45,332 nucleotides of DNA from RGIG1918 sp964570895 (GCA_964570895.1 CAZMZD010000013.1:1-45332), one strand, 5' to 3'. Shown: positions 32,727 through 41,175, numbered from the stretch's first letter. The notes: generated from the sequence alone by a model not told the origin. Numbers and translations are program-made.

Positions 32727-33533
32727 ATGATAATGCAAGGTAAAAAAGGTATAATATTCGGCGTTTCTAATAAATTTGGTATTGCAAATGCAATAGCAGA
32801 AGCACTTTATGCGCAAGGCGCTGAAATTGCTTTCACATACGCAAGCCCCGTTATGGAAAAAAGAGTTCGCCCAATTGCAGAATCAATGAACGCAAAAATG
32901 TGTATGGAATGCGATGTCACAAACGATGAAGCGGTTAAAGCCGTGTTTGAAGAATATTCAAAAATTTATGATTCTTTAGACTTTGTGGTCCATGCAGTGG
33001 CATTTGCAAACAAAGAAGACCTTGAAGGCGAATTTTATTTAACTTCAAAAGAAGGTTGGGATTTAGCAATGCATGTTAGCGCATATTCGCTTTTAACAAT
33101 TTCAAAATATGCTCAACCTCAAATGGAAAAATCAGGCGGCGGAGCAATTCTTGCGCTCACATATGTTGGCGGCGAAAAAGTTGTTGCAAACTACAACATA
33201 ATGGGCGTTGCAAAAGCTGCGCTTGAATCATCGGCAAGATATATTGCGGAAGACCTTGGCAAATATAATATCAGATGTAATTGCTTGTCAGCCGGACCTA
33301 TGAAAACAATGGCTGCAAAAGGTATTTCAGGTTTTGACAGAATGCTCAAAGCAAATGTCTTAAAAGCGCCTCTAAAAAGAACGCCAACCCTTGAAGACAT
33401 CGGAAGAGCAGGTTTATATTTGACTTCTGACTTATCTTCAGGCGTTACGGGTCAAGTTCATTATGTAGATTGTGGTGCAAGTTCTGTTTTTGCTTCAATT
33501 GATGAAATGACAGCACTTGATGTAAATTCATAA
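32727..33533 (+). CDS. fabI: Enoyl-[acyl-carrier-protein] reductase (NADH) FabI
   Basis: FabI carries out the last reduction of each fatty-acid elongation cycle. The 268-residue SDR protein starts with GKKGIIFGVSNKFGIANAIA, the FabI-type cofactor site. It has the HAVAFANKEDLEGEF segment and the catalytic Tyr-x6-Lys (YNIMGVAK) preceded by LTYVGGEKVV. The end reads RAGLYLTSDLSSGVTGQVHYVDCG. AAAGGA precedes ATG 32727. It follows aroF by 21 bases and may be co-transcribed with it, although the pathways are unrelated. Confidence 0.96.
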   Translation: MIMQGKKGIIFGVSNKFGIANAIAEALYAQGAEIAFTYASPVMEKRVRPIAESMNAKMCMECDVTNDEAVKAVFEEYSKIYDSLDFVVHAVAFANKEDLEGEFYLTSKEGWDLAMHVSAYSLLTISKYAQPQMEKSGGGAILALTYVGGEKVVANYNIMGVAKAALESSARYIAEDLGKYNIRCNCLSAGPMKTMAAKGISGFDRMLKANVLKAPLKRTPTLEDIGRAGLYLTSDLSSGVTGQVHYVDCGASSVFASIDEMTALDVNS

Positions 33534-33652
33534 ATTGAATAAATGCATTTGTTATGCTAAGCGGAATGCTGCAAACGAAATTACAAGAAATTTTGTCATA
33601 AATAAATCAAATTTTTTTCATGCAAACTCGCGCGCAGCATGCAATTTGCCCG

Positions 33653-33710
33653 ATTTACATTTCTTCATAAACTATAAAAAATTAGCAATTTAAATGTAAA
33701 AGATTTTTTT
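33653..33710 (+). repeat. AT-rich inverted repeat before the AAA ATPase gene
   Basis: TTTACATTT (33654-33662) and AAATGTAAA (33692-33700) are perfect inverted copies 29 bases apart, followed by a run of seven T residues at 33704-33710. It could be a weak terminator for aroF-fabI or an operator for the gene at 33743. Just before it, CATGCAA occurs twice around a CGCGCGC tract (33619-33646). No reading frame covers this 209-base gap. Confidence 0.35.
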
Positions 33711-33742
33711 ATAGATTTAAGTGAATGTGAAGAAGTAGTTTT

Positions 33743-35062
33743 ATGACAATTCAAAAGGTTTTACCTCAAACAATTAAAAATATAAGCTATAATGTTCCTT
33801 TCAGGGCAACGCCTTCTGCTAACAATTATGTTGATTATGACAGTTTTGTTAAATCAAATGCAATGCAACAAGAAGGCGTAGAGCAATATCCGCAAGCCTA
33901 TGCGCAAGATATGGGGCTTCAAACACAGCCAATTTTGCAAAATGATACGCAATCTATAGATATTCATCCAAAATCAAGTAAGAGCGCAGAAATAAAGAAC
34001 GGAATTTTCAGCCTTTTGACAACAGTGGGCTTTATCGTTCTTGCTTCTGTTTGTGCAAATAAAATTACATCATTGATTGAAACGCGAAAATTTAAAAAAT
34101 TTATAAAATGTGAAGAAAATATTGTGCCAACTGCAACGACCGGCGTCAAAGAATTGGGCGAAAAAATTTGGGATGATACATCTAAGTTTCCAAAAGTTGA
34201 AGATTTATCTTTGCCTGAAGCTTTAAATAAGTTATTAAGCAAAATTAAAAGAGCGGTTGATAAGCCTGAAATAGTTGAGCAAAGGGGCGGAAAACCTTTA
34301 AACTCTATTTTACTATACGGCCCCCCAGGCACAGGCAAGACAACATTTGCGAAAGCTTTAGCAAATATGTTCCCAGACTCTAAATTTGCGTCGCTGGATG
34401 TTACAAGTTTGGGTTCTGAATACATAAGCGTTACGGAACGTAATTTGAATAATGCAGTTAATATGATTTGCGAAGAAGCAGAAAAATGTCCGGATAAAAA
34501 ATTCTTTGTATTCGTTGATGAAATAGATTCTGTAATGATGGTTGATAAGGGTAGTGGCGCTAAAACTTCGAATAATATTTTAAATGAATTTAAAAAATGT
34601 TTTACAGAAAAACTTGGGAAACATAAAAACATTGTGACAGTTGGCGCAACAAACCTCGATATAGACATCGACAAAGCAACTGCTGCAGGTGGCAAAGTGT
34701 TAGATAGGCCTATGCTTGATAGATTTGAACAAAAAATTTATGTAGGGCTTCCAAGCGCCGGTCAAATCAAACAAAAAATCATTTCTCATTATAAAAATTG
34801 CCCATTAGTTGAAGATACTTTGAAAAATGCAGATAATAAACAATTGCAAATTTTAGCAGACACTCTTTCAGACAAAAAACACAATGTATCATTTAGAACG
34901 CTTGATTCTATAATTGCAAGCGCTGCTGATTTTGATGGCGATGATATACATGTTGGTTTTAAGCATTTTATTGATGTAATCAAAGCAAAAAAAGCCGAAT
35001 TGAATTTCACAGACGCTGAAATTTCAAAACTTGCAAGCGATTTAGGAGTTAAAATCCCTTAA
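33743..35062 (+). CDS. Membrane-anchored AAA ATPase without protease domain
   Basis: The 439 residues have a Gln/Asn-rich N-terminus (1 to ~85), one transmembrane helix (about 87-108, SLLTTVGFIVLASVCA) and an AAA domain. The AAA domain has Walker A GPPGTGKT (193-200), Walker B FFVFVDEID (254-262), sensor-1 VGATN (Asn304), and an arginine-finger-like LDRPMLDRFEQ segment. A helical lid follows. It resembles the ATPase half of FtsH, but no HExxH protease follows. The role is therefore unknown; it may remodel membrane or envelope proteins. The first residues, MTIQKVLP, and PFRA at 19-22 resemble the start of the nucleotidase at 8856. The Shine-Dalgarno is weak (GAAG). Confidence 0.85.
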   Translation: MTIQKVLPQTIKNISYNVPFRATPSANNYVDYDSFVKSNAMQQEGVEQYPQAYAQDMGLQTQPILQNDTQSIDIHPKSSKSAEIKNGIFSLLTTVGFIVLASVCANKITSLIETRKFKKFIKCEENIVPTATTGVKELGEKIWDDTSKFPKVEDLSLPEALNKLLSKIKRAVDKPEIVEQRGGKPLNSILLYGPPGTGKTTFAKALANMFPDSKFASLDVTSLGSEYISVTERNLNNAVNMICEEAEKCPDKKFFVFVDEIDSVMMVDKGSGAKTSNNILNEFKKCFTEKLGKHKNIVTVGATNLDIDIDKATAAGGKVLDRPMLDRFEQKIYVGLPSAGQIKQKIISHYKNCPLVEDTLKNADNKQLQILADTLSDKKHNVSFRTLDSIIASAADFDGDDIHVGFKHFIDVIKAKKAELNFTDAEISKLASDLGVKIP

Positions 35063-35109
35063 ACATTGAGAGCGCTTGCGCACTTAACGCAAACCCCTTA
35101 AAACCCATT

Positions 35110-35637
35110 CTACTTAGAGCTTGGCGCTAAAATTGCAACAACATTTCTTCCTTCGAGCAAAGGTTTTCTTTCAATTTGCATTGGAACTTCTGCTGCCACT
35201 AAATCGTCAATAAATTTTGTTGCAAGGTCGATAGCAAGCTTGTTATGTTGCATTTCTCTGCCTCTTAACATAATAACGACTTTAACTTTATTTCCTGTTG
35301 TGAGGAATTTTGTAGCGCTTTTAATTCTAACCATATAATCATGCGTATCAATTTTATAACGCATTTTTACTTCTTTAATGTCAACAGTATGTTGTTTTTT
35401 GCGAGCTTCTTTTGCTCTTTTTTCAGTTTCATACTTATATTTGCCCCAATCCATAATTTTGGCAACCGGCGGAGCTTGGTTTGGAGAAACGACAACTAAA
35501 TCTAAATCTCTTTCTTTTGCGATTTCTAAGGCTTTTTTAGTAGGAATAATTCCAAAGTTTTCGCCATTATCGCCTATGAGCATAACTTCTTGTGATCTAA
35601 TTTTTTCATTAAGTATTCTGTTGTCTTGTGCGCTAAT
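35110..35637 (-). CDS. infC: Translation initiation factor IF-3, predicted AUU start
   Basis: IF-3 binds the 30S subunit, keeps subunits apart and checks the start codon. Motifs run NRILNEKIRSQEVMLIGDNG, PPVAKIMDWGKYKYE, EVKMRYKIDTHDYMVRIKSA and MLRGREMQHNKLA. I place the start at ATT 35637-35635, seven bases after a strong Shine-Dalgarno (CAGGAG, 35650-35645), giving 175 residues, close to the usual ~180. ATG 35673 and TTG 35691 are in frame but have no Shine-Dalgarno, and they would place TATAGT, a likely -10, inside the gene. IF-3 genes of other bacteria use AUU or similar rare codons for autoregulation. rpmI and rplT, the usual neighbours, are absent. Confidence 0.95.
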   Translation of the reverse strand: MSAQDNRILNEKIRSQEVMLIGDNGENFGIIPTKKALEIAKERDLDLVVVSPNQAPPVAKIMDWGKYKYETEKRAKEARKKQHTVDIKEVKMRYKIDTHDYMVRIKSATKFLTTGNKVKVVIMLRGREMQHNKLAIDLATKFIDDLVAAEVPMQIERKPLLEGRNVVAILAPSSK

Positions 35638-35650
35638 TGTTTTTCTCCTG
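35635..35650 (-). promoter_or_regulatory. Shine-Dalgarno and ATT start codon of infC
   Basis: On the minus strand CAGGAG, then AAAAACA, then ATT: spacing from GGAG to the ATT codon is seven bases and the frame matches infC. No other start in this frame has a Shine-Dalgarno. This arrangement is what the known IF-3 autoregulation through AUU would require. Confidence 0.75.
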
Positions 35651-35710
35651 TTACTATAGCTTGATTTTACCATTAATTTTAAAAAATGCAAAATTTTTGT
35701 TCATTTTTTG

Positions 35711-35725
35711 TGTTAAAATTTTACT
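35711..35725 (+). promoter_or_regulatory. Extended -10 promoter, predicted leaderless start of the riboflavin operon
   Basis: TGTTAAAAT (TG 35711-35712, hexamer 35714-35719) is followed by six bases and ATG 35726. There is no Shine-Dalgarno and no room for an FMN riboswitch between the -10 and the start codon. Confidence 0.6.
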
Positions 35726-36346
35726 ATGTTTACAGGATTGAGCGAAAAAATAGCAAAAGTTATAAATGTCACTTTATCCTCCAATGGCGCGAAAATCTGT
35801 GTCCAAAACCATTTTTTGGATGTTGAGTTAGGTGAAAGCATTGCAATTAACGGGGTTTGCACCACTGTTAGTGCATTTAACGAACATGAATTATTTTTTG
35901 ATATTATGCCTCAAACACTAAAACTAACTAACCTTGGCAATTTAAAAAAAGGCGAGATAGTCAACCTTGAAAGAGCGATGAAAATAAATTCAAGGTTTGG
36001 CGGGCATATTGTTTCTGGGCATATTGATACAGTTGCAAAACTCCACTCAATCAAAGATTTAGGAAATTCAAAAGCATACAGATTTTTATGTGACACAAAA
36101 TATATTATTCCTCAAGGCTCTGTTTGTGTGAATGGCATAAGCCTCACTGTTGTTGAATGTGGCGATGATTATTTTGAAGTAAATTTAATTCCCCACACGC
36201 TTAATGCCACAAATCTTTCTTATTTAAAAACAGGGGATTTTGCAAACATGGAGTTTGATATTTTCGCAAAATATATTGAAAAATTTGTTGGGAACACTAA
36301 AAAAACAAAAATTGATATGAATTTTCTTAGGGAGAATGGATTTTAA
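35726..36346 (+). CDS. ribE: Riboflavin synthase (alpha chain)
   Basis: The enzyme dismutates two 6,7-dimethyl-8-ribityllumazine molecules to riboflavin. The 206 residues are two tandem lumazine-binding barrels. The first starts MFTGLSEKIAKV and includes GESIAINGVCTTV. The second starts near residue 95 with NSRFGGHIVSGHIDTVAK and includes GSVCVNGISLTVVE. The duplication is complete. It overlaps ribBA by one base (TAATG), forming a translation-coupled ribE-ribBA pair. ribD and ribH are not nearby. Control by an FMN riboswitch is not supported, because the mRNA looks leaderless. Confidence 0.96.
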   Translation: MFTGLSEKIAKVINVTLSSNGAKICVQNHFLDVELGESIAINGVCTTVSAFNEHELFFDIMPQTLKLTNLGNLKKGEIVNLERAMKINSRFGGHIVSGHIDTVAKLHSIKDLGNSKAYRFLCDTKYIIPQGSVCVNGISLTVVECGDDYFEVNLIPHTLNATNLSYLKTGDFANMEFDIFAKYIEKFVGNTKKTKIDMNFLRENGF

Positions 36347-37542
36347 TGTTTAATACAATTGAAGAAGCGATAAAAGATTTTAAAGAAGGTAAGCCAATAA
36401 TCGTTGCAGATGATGAAGACAGAGAAAACGAGGGCGATTTAATTGTTTCTGCCGAATTTGTAACTCCTGAAATTATTAATTTTATGGCAAGTGAGTGTCG
36501 CGGGTTGATTTGCCTTGCGATATCTTCTCAAATTGCCGATAGGCTTGAGCTTCCGCAAATGGTCGATAGAAACAGCGAAGAAATGAAAACAGCTTTCACC
36601 GTAAGCATTGATGCTGCTGAAAAATATGGTGTGACAACGGGAATTAGCGCTTTTGACAGAGCAAAAACAATCGAGGTTGCAATTTCAGATGATGTAACTC
36701 CATTTGATCTCCGCCGCCCAGGGCACCTGTTTCCTTGCGTTGCAAAAGACGGTGGCGTTTTAGAGCGCACAGGGCACACGGAAACGGCAGTTGATATGGC
36801 GCGCCTTGCGGGGCATAAGGCAGCTGGTGTAATGTGCGAAATAATGGATGCTGATGGGCATATGGCAAGAAGAGATGAACTTTTTGAATTCGCAAAAAAA
36901 CACAATATTAAATTTATCACTGTTTCATCGCTTATTGAATATAGATTGAACAGAGAAAAATTTGTTGTTCGTGAGGCTGAAGCACATCTGCCAACGAAAT
37001 TTGGCGATTTTATGATTTACGGCTACACAAATAAAATCACAGGTCATGAGCACGTGGCGCTTGTTAAAGACGATGGCTCGGATAAAATTCCGCTCGTGAG
37101 AGTGCATAGCGAATGTTTAACGGGAGATATTTTTCACAGCCTAAAATGCGATTGCAATTCTCAACTTCACAGTGCTCTTCGTATGATTGAAGAATATGGG
37201 AGGGGCGCCCTTGTTTATATGCGCTACCATGAAGGGCGCGGAATTGGGCTTGTGAATAAAATTAAAGCATACAAACTTCAAGAATGCGGCCAAGACACGG
37301 TTGACGCTAACATTTCTCTTGGTTTTAAGCCGGATTTAAGAAATTATGGCGTTGGCGCGCAAATTTTACTTGACATTGGCTACAAAAAATTTAAACTGAT
37401 AACTAATAACCCAACAAAAATTATCGCGCTCAAAGGTTATGGTTTAGAAATTGCTGAAAGAGTTGCAATTAAACCTGAAATCAATGAGTATAACGGTAGA
37501 TATATGGAAACGAAAAAAGAAAGAATGCAGCATATTTTTTAA
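36346..37542 (+). CDS. ribBA: Bifunctional DHBP synthase / GTP cyclohydrolase II
   Basis: The protein supplies both branches of riboflavin synthesis. Residues 1 to ~200 are 3,4-dihydroxy-2-butanone 4-phosphate synthase, with ADDEDRENEGDL, ASECRGLICLA, FDLRRPGHLFPCVA, RTGHTETAVDMARLAG and CEIMDADGHMARRDEL. Residues ~200-398 are GTP cyclohydrolase II, with RVHSECLTGDIFHSLKCDCN (three zinc cysteines), YHEGRGIGLVNKIKAY, LGFKPDLRNYGVGAQIL and LITNNPTKI. Both active sites appear intact. It follows ribE with a one-base overlap, and the nucleoside phosphorylase gene starts nine bases after it. Confidence 0.97.
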   Translation: MFNTIEEAIKDFKEGKPIIVADDEDRENEGDLIVSAEFVTPEIINFMASECRGLICLAISSQIADRLELPQMVDRNSEEMKTAFTVSIDAAEKYGVTTGISAFDRAKTIEVAISDDVTPFDLRRPGHLFPCVAKDGGVLERTGHTETAVDMARLAGHKAAGVMCEIMDADGHMARRDELFEFAKKHNIKFITVSSLIEYRLNREKFVVREAEAHLPTKFGDFMIYGYTNKITGHEHVALVKDDGSDKIPLVRVHSECLTGDIFHSLKCDCNSQLHSALRMIEEYGRGALVYMRYHEGRGIGLVNKIKAYKLQECGQDTVDANISLGFKPDLRNYGVGAQILLDIGYKKFKLITNNPTKIIALKGYGLEIAERVAIKPEINEYNGRYMETKKERMQHIF

Positions 37543-37551
37543 GGAGTAAAC

Positions 37552-38856
37552 ATGAGAGTAGTTGACCTGATTGAAAAGAAAAAACAAGGCTTGGCACACA
37601 CAAAAGAAGAAATTGATTTTATCGTAAATGGTTTTGTGTCAGGAGAAATTGAAGACTATCAAATGTCTGCTTGGCTTATGGCAGTTTGTTTTCAAGATTT
37701 AAATATTGAAGAAACTGCATATTTGACCGAAGCTTTTGTGAAAAGCGGCGAAGTTTTAGATTTTTCTCATATTTCAGGAGTTGTTGCAGATAAGCATTCA
37801 ACCGGTGGTGTTGGCGATAAAGTTACCCTCGCGCTTATTCCGCTCCTCGCGTCTTGCGGTGTTGTGTGTGCAAAATTGTCAGGCAGAGGCTTGGGGCTTA
37901 CAGGCGGCACGATTGATAAACTTGAAGCAATCCCTAATTTTAACCCTCAATTATCGGCTGAAAACTTTATGTCGCAAATTAAAAAAATTGGCTGTGCTAT
38001 TTCTTCGCAAAGCCCTAATTTAACCCCTGCTGACGGGAAAATTTATGCGCTTCGCGATGTAACTGCAACAGTTGATAACAAAGCGCTTATTTGTTCTTCC
38101 GTTATTTCTAAAAAAATAGCTTCAGGCGCGGATATTATTGTGCTTGATGTAAAATATGGTTCCGGCGCATTTATAAAAACTAAAGAAGAAGCGGAAGAGC
38201 TTGCAACTCTTATGATAAACATTGCGAAACAATTAAACAGAAAAGTGTCTGCAGTTATCACTTCAATGGAACAACCATTAGGTCAAAACATAGGCAATGC
38301 GCTTGAAGTCATTGAATGTATCGAGTTTTTAAAAGGAAATATGACACCGGATCTTAAAGAAGTTATTTTTGAAATAGCTTTAATTACTCTTCTCGCGGCA
38401 GATAAAGTTAAAACAAGAGAAGAAGGCATTGAGCTTTTAAATTCTAAAATTCAATCCGGCGAAGCGCTTGAAAAATTAAGAGAAATTATAATTGAACAAG
38501 AAGGTGATCCAGATTGCCTCGAAGATTATGAAAAATTCCCTTCTTGCGAAAATAAATTTGAATTATATGCAGAAAAATCAGGTTATGTTGAAACTCTTGA
38601 AGCAGTTGAAGTTGCAAAAGCTTGTAAACTTTTAGGGGCAGGAAGAGATAGAAAAATTGACCCGATTGATTACGCAGTCGGCGCAAAATTAAATAAAAAA
38701 GCAGGCGAAAAGGTTGAAGAAGGCGAGCTTTTGGCAGAATTGCGCTATAACAGCAACAAAAGGTTAAATGAAGCGATTGAACATCTTAAATCTGCATATA
38801 AAATTTCAGAAAAAGAACCTCAAATCGAAGAACTTATATATAAAACTATAATTTAA
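37552..38856 (+). CDS. pdp: Pyrimidine-nucleoside (thymidine) phosphorylase
   Basis: This salvage enzyme phosphorolyses thymidine, deoxyuridine and probably uridine to base plus (deoxy)ribose 1-phosphate. The 434 residues show the dimeric Pyn-PNP/DeoA plan. The start is MRVVDLIEKKKQG, the phosphate site DKHSTGGVGDKVTLAL, the family signature SGRGLGLTGGTIDKLEAIPNF, then DVKYGSGAFIKT, and a C-terminal alpha/beta domain (GAKLNKKAGEKVEEGE). GGAG precedes ATG 37552. It is the last gene of the ribE-ribBA unit and overlaps the glycosyltransferase gene by 11 bases end to end. Confidence 0.95.
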   Translation: MRVVDLIEKKKQGLAHTKEEIDFIVNGFVSGEIEDYQMSAWLMAVCFQDLNIEETAYLTEAFVKSGEVLDFSHISGVVADKHSTGGVGDKVTLALIPLLASCGVVCAKLSGRGLGLTGGTIDKLEAIPNFNPQLSAENFMSQIKKIGCAISSQSPNLTPADGKIYALRDVTATVDNKALICSSVISKKIASGADIIVLDVKYGSGAFIKTKEEAEELATLMINIAKQLNRKVSAVITSMEQPLGQNIGNALEVIECIEFLKGNMTPDLKEVIFEIALITLLAADKVKTREEGIELLNSKIQSGEALEKLREIIIEQEGDPDCLEDYEKFPSCENKFELYAEKSGYVETLEAVEVAKACKLLGAGRDRKIDPIDYAVGAKLNKKAGEKVEEGELLAELRYNSNKRLNEAIEHLKSAYKISEKEPQIEELIYKTII

Positions 38857-39691
38857 TCCAATTGTTTGGGTAAATATCTTTTGTTTGTTGCTCGGGTTTG
38901 TTTTCAGCGAACCATATTTCCGGTGCAATCACGACTTTGTTTTCATTGCCGTTAAGCATTGCGCCCCAATATGAAAAACTTGAGTTTGCAATGATATTAT
39001 GTTTTGCACTTGCCATAAGCATTAAATCTTGCCAAGAGTCATTACCTGTGTTGTGGCTTATATATGTTGCGCCTTCAATCTTTAAATTTTCCTTCACCCA
39101 TTCAGGGTCATCAGAAAAAATGTAAAATGTTGGGTTTTCAACTTTTTCTTTGATTATTTCAACCGCGCGCGCGTAATGTTCGAGAGTTAATTGGTTAAAC
39201 AAGTTTTTATATCTTGCTTTTTGGACATAGTCCCCTCTTCTTATGTGGATTGAAACGGAGTTTTCGCTCTTCATTTTTTCCATTATTTCTTGAGTTTTTT
39301 TCGAACCCTCTTTTTTAAATGTTAAAACATTTCTTGCGAATGTTTCATCAAAATATTTTGCACTTTGGAAAAAGCCTTCGATGAAAGTGTTATCTTTTAT
39401 TTCTTTTGATTTTTCTTCATATATAAAAGAAGTTTCTCTGTATATGTTCAAATTCATAAATTTATCTTTTTTTATGAATTTTCTTAATTTCCAATAAATT
39501 GGTATTCTGAAATCTTTGTTTGCGGCGGGGGTAATGCCAAAAATATCCATCTGATAAGGTCTTTTTGGATTTTTTTTGAAAAACGACATATCAAAATCCA
39601 CTTCACACCCAATTTCACCTGCTTTAGTCAGCCCAAAAATATATTGAAAAATTTGGTTTCCAAGACCGCCTGAATATTTTATAGTTATCAT
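38846..39691 (-). CDS. GT11 family glycosyltransferase (alpha-1,2-fucosyltransferase-like)
   Basis: GT11 enzymes transfer fucose from GDP-fucose in alpha-1,2 linkage to surface glycans. The 281 residues begin with the family's IKYSGGLGNQIFQYIFGL and contain SVSIHIRRGDYV, the GDP-fucose binding motif. FYIFSDDPEWVKENL and IIANSSFSYWGAML follow and are also typical of GT11. There is no signal peptide, and the enzyme should act on the inner face of the membrane. AAGGAGCAAAA precedes ATG 39691, and the start overlaps the stop of the GtrA-like gene by four bases. The donor and acceptor sugars are inferred from family only. Confidence 0.92.
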   Translation of the reverse strand: MITIKYSGGLGNQIFQYIFGLTKAGEIGCEVDFDMSFFKKNPKRPYQMDIFGITPAANKDFRIPIYWKLRKFIKKDKFMNLNIYRETSFIYEEKSKEIKDNTFIEGFFQSAKYFDETFARNVLTFKKEGSKKTQEIMEKMKSENSVSIHIRRGDYVQKARYKNLFNQLTLEHYARAVEIIKEKVENPTFYIFSDDPEWVKENLKIEGATYISHNTGNDSWQDLMLMASAKHNIIANSSFSYWGAMLNGNENKVVIAPEIWFAENKPEQQTKDIYPNNWIKL

Positions 39692-40116
39692 TTTTGCTCC
39701 TTAAACACCCAAAATTTAAAAATAGTGAAAGATAACATTGCAATTGGAAGCACAACAAACAATTGGTCAAAATATTTGCCAAGCGGAATAGGGCTTGTAA
39801 GATTGAATAAATCTAAAAAGAAATTAGCAAGCATTTCGCCCCAACGTGCGTTTGCGACAAAATTAAGCGCGTATAAATTTACAAAATATGTAAAAACATA
39901 CGAAGCAACAAATTTAAAAATTAATTTGTTGTTGTTAACTTTAAAAACGAGGCTGCCTGTTGTTTTAAAATTCCACAAAACACCTGCAATGTAAGCACAT
40001 AAAAGCGCCCATTCGCGCTTTAGAGGTGTTGATATAAATATTGTATACATCAAATACCCAAAAAGCGTATTTAGAGCGCCTACGAATAGAAATTTTATAA
40101 ATTTTTTATCCAGCAA
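39688..40116 (-). CDS. GtrA-family membrane protein, TTG start
   Basis: GtrA-like proteins are small polytopic membrane proteins thought to help flip lipid-linked sugars. The 142 residues have four hydrophobic segments: FLFVGALNTLFGYLMYTIF, WALLCAYIAGVLWNF, FVASYVFTYFVNLYALNFV and VVLPIAMLSFTIFKFWVF. KFLFVGALNTLFGY near the start is the family motif. The best start is TTG 40116, behind AGGAAA. The next in-frame ATG lies inside the first membrane segment. With the GT11 gene overlapping its end, it forms a surface-glycan pair. It sits 22 bases after rpsR. Confidence 0.9.
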   Translation of the reverse strand: MLDKKFIKFLFVGALNTLFGYLMYTIFISTPLKREWALLCAYIAGVLWNFKTTGSLVFKVNNNKLIFKFVASYVFTYFVNLYALNFVANARWGEMLANFFLDLFNLTSPIPLGKYFDQLFVVLPIAMLSFTIFKFWVFKEQK

Positions 40117-40138
40117 AATTATTTCCTGAAGTTTTTAA

Positions 40139-40375
40139 TTAGTTTTCAAAAACATATGGAATTAAAGAAGCTTCTCTTGCTCTTTTAACAGCAGTAGCAA
40201 GCATTCTTTGGTGTTTTGCACAAGTTCCTGTAACTCTTCTTGGAAGAATTTTACCTGATTCTGATAAAAATCTTTTTAATTTTGAAGTGTCTTTGTAATC
40301 TAATGATGCTACATTATCTGCGCAGAATGAGCAGCTTTTCTTTTTCTTGTCGTCGTTTTTTGTAATTTTTGCCAT
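40139..40375 (-). CDS. rpsR: 30S ribosomal protein S18
   Basis: S18 binds next to S6 in the platform of the small subunit. The 78 residues carry LDYKDTSKLKRFLSESGKILPRRVTG, the family core. This copy keeps zinc-type ligands: Cys15 and Cys18 (CSFC), and Cys52 with His55 (TCAKH). It is therefore a zinc-binding form. AAGGATAAAAA precedes ATG 40375. It is the third gene of the leftward rpsF-ssb-rpsR operon. Confidence 0.97.
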   Translation of the reverse strand: MAKITKNDDKKKKSCSFCADNVASLDYKDTSKLKRFLSESGKILPRRVTGTCAKHQRMLATAVKRAREASLIPYVFEN

Positions 40376-40402
40376 TTTTTATCCTTATCTTTTTTCTATT
40401 TC

Positions 40403-40804
40403 TTAAAACGGAATCTCGTCTTCATCAATTAAATCTTCAACGAGTTCTTGGTCTGCGAATTGTACAATATTTTCATTTTTTGGTGCTGCTTTGTGAGCTA
40501 CTTCTTGAGTTGCACCAATTTTTTCAACAGTTGAAGCGTTAATTTCGATAATTCTTTTATCTTTGCCATCTTGAGTTTTAAAAGTTTCAACTTGCAATCT
40601 GCCGTCAACAATTACTCTGTCACCTGTTGTAATTTCTTGTGCCGTAACTTCTGCCAAATTGCCAATAGCAATTACTCTAACAAGAGTTTCGTCTTTTTGG
40701 TTAATGTTAAGAGTGAAGTTTGTTATTGGAAGATTGTTTTGTGTAAATCTTTTTTCGGGTGTTTTTACAACAATCCCATCTACTACAATTTTAGCTAACG
40801 CCAT
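40403..40804 (-). CDS. ssb: Single-stranded DNA-binding protein
   Basis: SSB coats single-stranded DNA during replication and repair as a tetramer. In 133 residues there is an OB-fold (1 to ~105: VDGIVVKTPEKRFTQNNLPI, LVRVIAIGNLAEVTAQEI, DRVIVDGRLQVETF). A short acidic tail ends in DLIDEDEIPF, the conserved protein-interaction tip. The linker is shorter than in E. coli SSB. The gene lies between rpsF and rpsR as in many bacteria. AGAGG precedes ATG 40804. Confidence 0.97.
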   Translation of the reverse strand: MALAKIVVDGIVVKTPEKRFTQNNLPITNFTLNINQKDETLVRVIAIGNLAEVTAQEITTGDRVIVDGRLQVETFKTQDGKDKRIIEINASTVEKIGATQEVAHKAAPKNENIVQFADQELVEDLIDEDEIPF

Positions 40805-40813
40805 AATTCGCCT

Positions 40814-41101
40814 CTATTTTTTTAATTCAACGAACATAGTTCTGATGATATTTTCGTTTAATTTAAGTTGTCTTCTAAAATCAACAATTTTGTCTGCTGG
40901 AATAGAAAGTTTTTGAACGAACATAATACCATCTCTGAAACCTTTAACATCGAAAGAAAGTTTTTTTCTTCCCATTTTTTCGATTTCATCAACTTTTCCG
41001 CCGAAACCGGTAACAATTTCTTCAACTTTTGCAACAATTTTATCAGCTTCATCGTTATCCAAATTTGGCTTTAATGTTGCGAGTAATTCATACTTTTTCA
41101 T
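40814..41101 (-). CDS. rpsF: 30S ribosomal protein S6
   Basis: S6 is a small-subunit platform protein that pairs with S18. The 95 residues read MKKYELLATLKPNLDNDEAD, then KVDEIEKMGRKKLSFDVKGFRDG, and end with LNENIIRTMFVELKK. All these fit the family. GAAGGAAAACAC precedes ATG 41101. It is the first gene of the rpsF-ssb-rpsR operon. The 74-base gap to queA upstream holds nothing else that I can identify, and S6:S18 autoregulatory motifs were not obvious there. Confidence 0.96.
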   Translation of the reverse strand: MKKYELLATLKPNLDNDEADKIVAKVEEIVTGFGGKVDEIEKMGRKKLSFDVKGFRDGIMFVQKLSIPADKIVDFRRQLKLNENIIRTMFVELKK

Positions 41102-41175
41102 GTGTTTTCCTTCTTTTACAGTTGTTTATGCGAAAAATCGTAACATGAAAATATTTTTATTACAAGGCATAAAAA

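Noticed and set aside
33964..34695. 243-residue open frame on the minus strand
   Set aside because: It lies wholly inside the AAA ATPase gene, whose motifs are clear on the plus strand. The minus product is low in charged residues and shows no recognisable motif.
35638..35725. FMN riboswitch before ribE
   Set aside because: The predicted -10 is six bases before the ATG, leaving no leader, and no FMN-aptamer sequence is visible.
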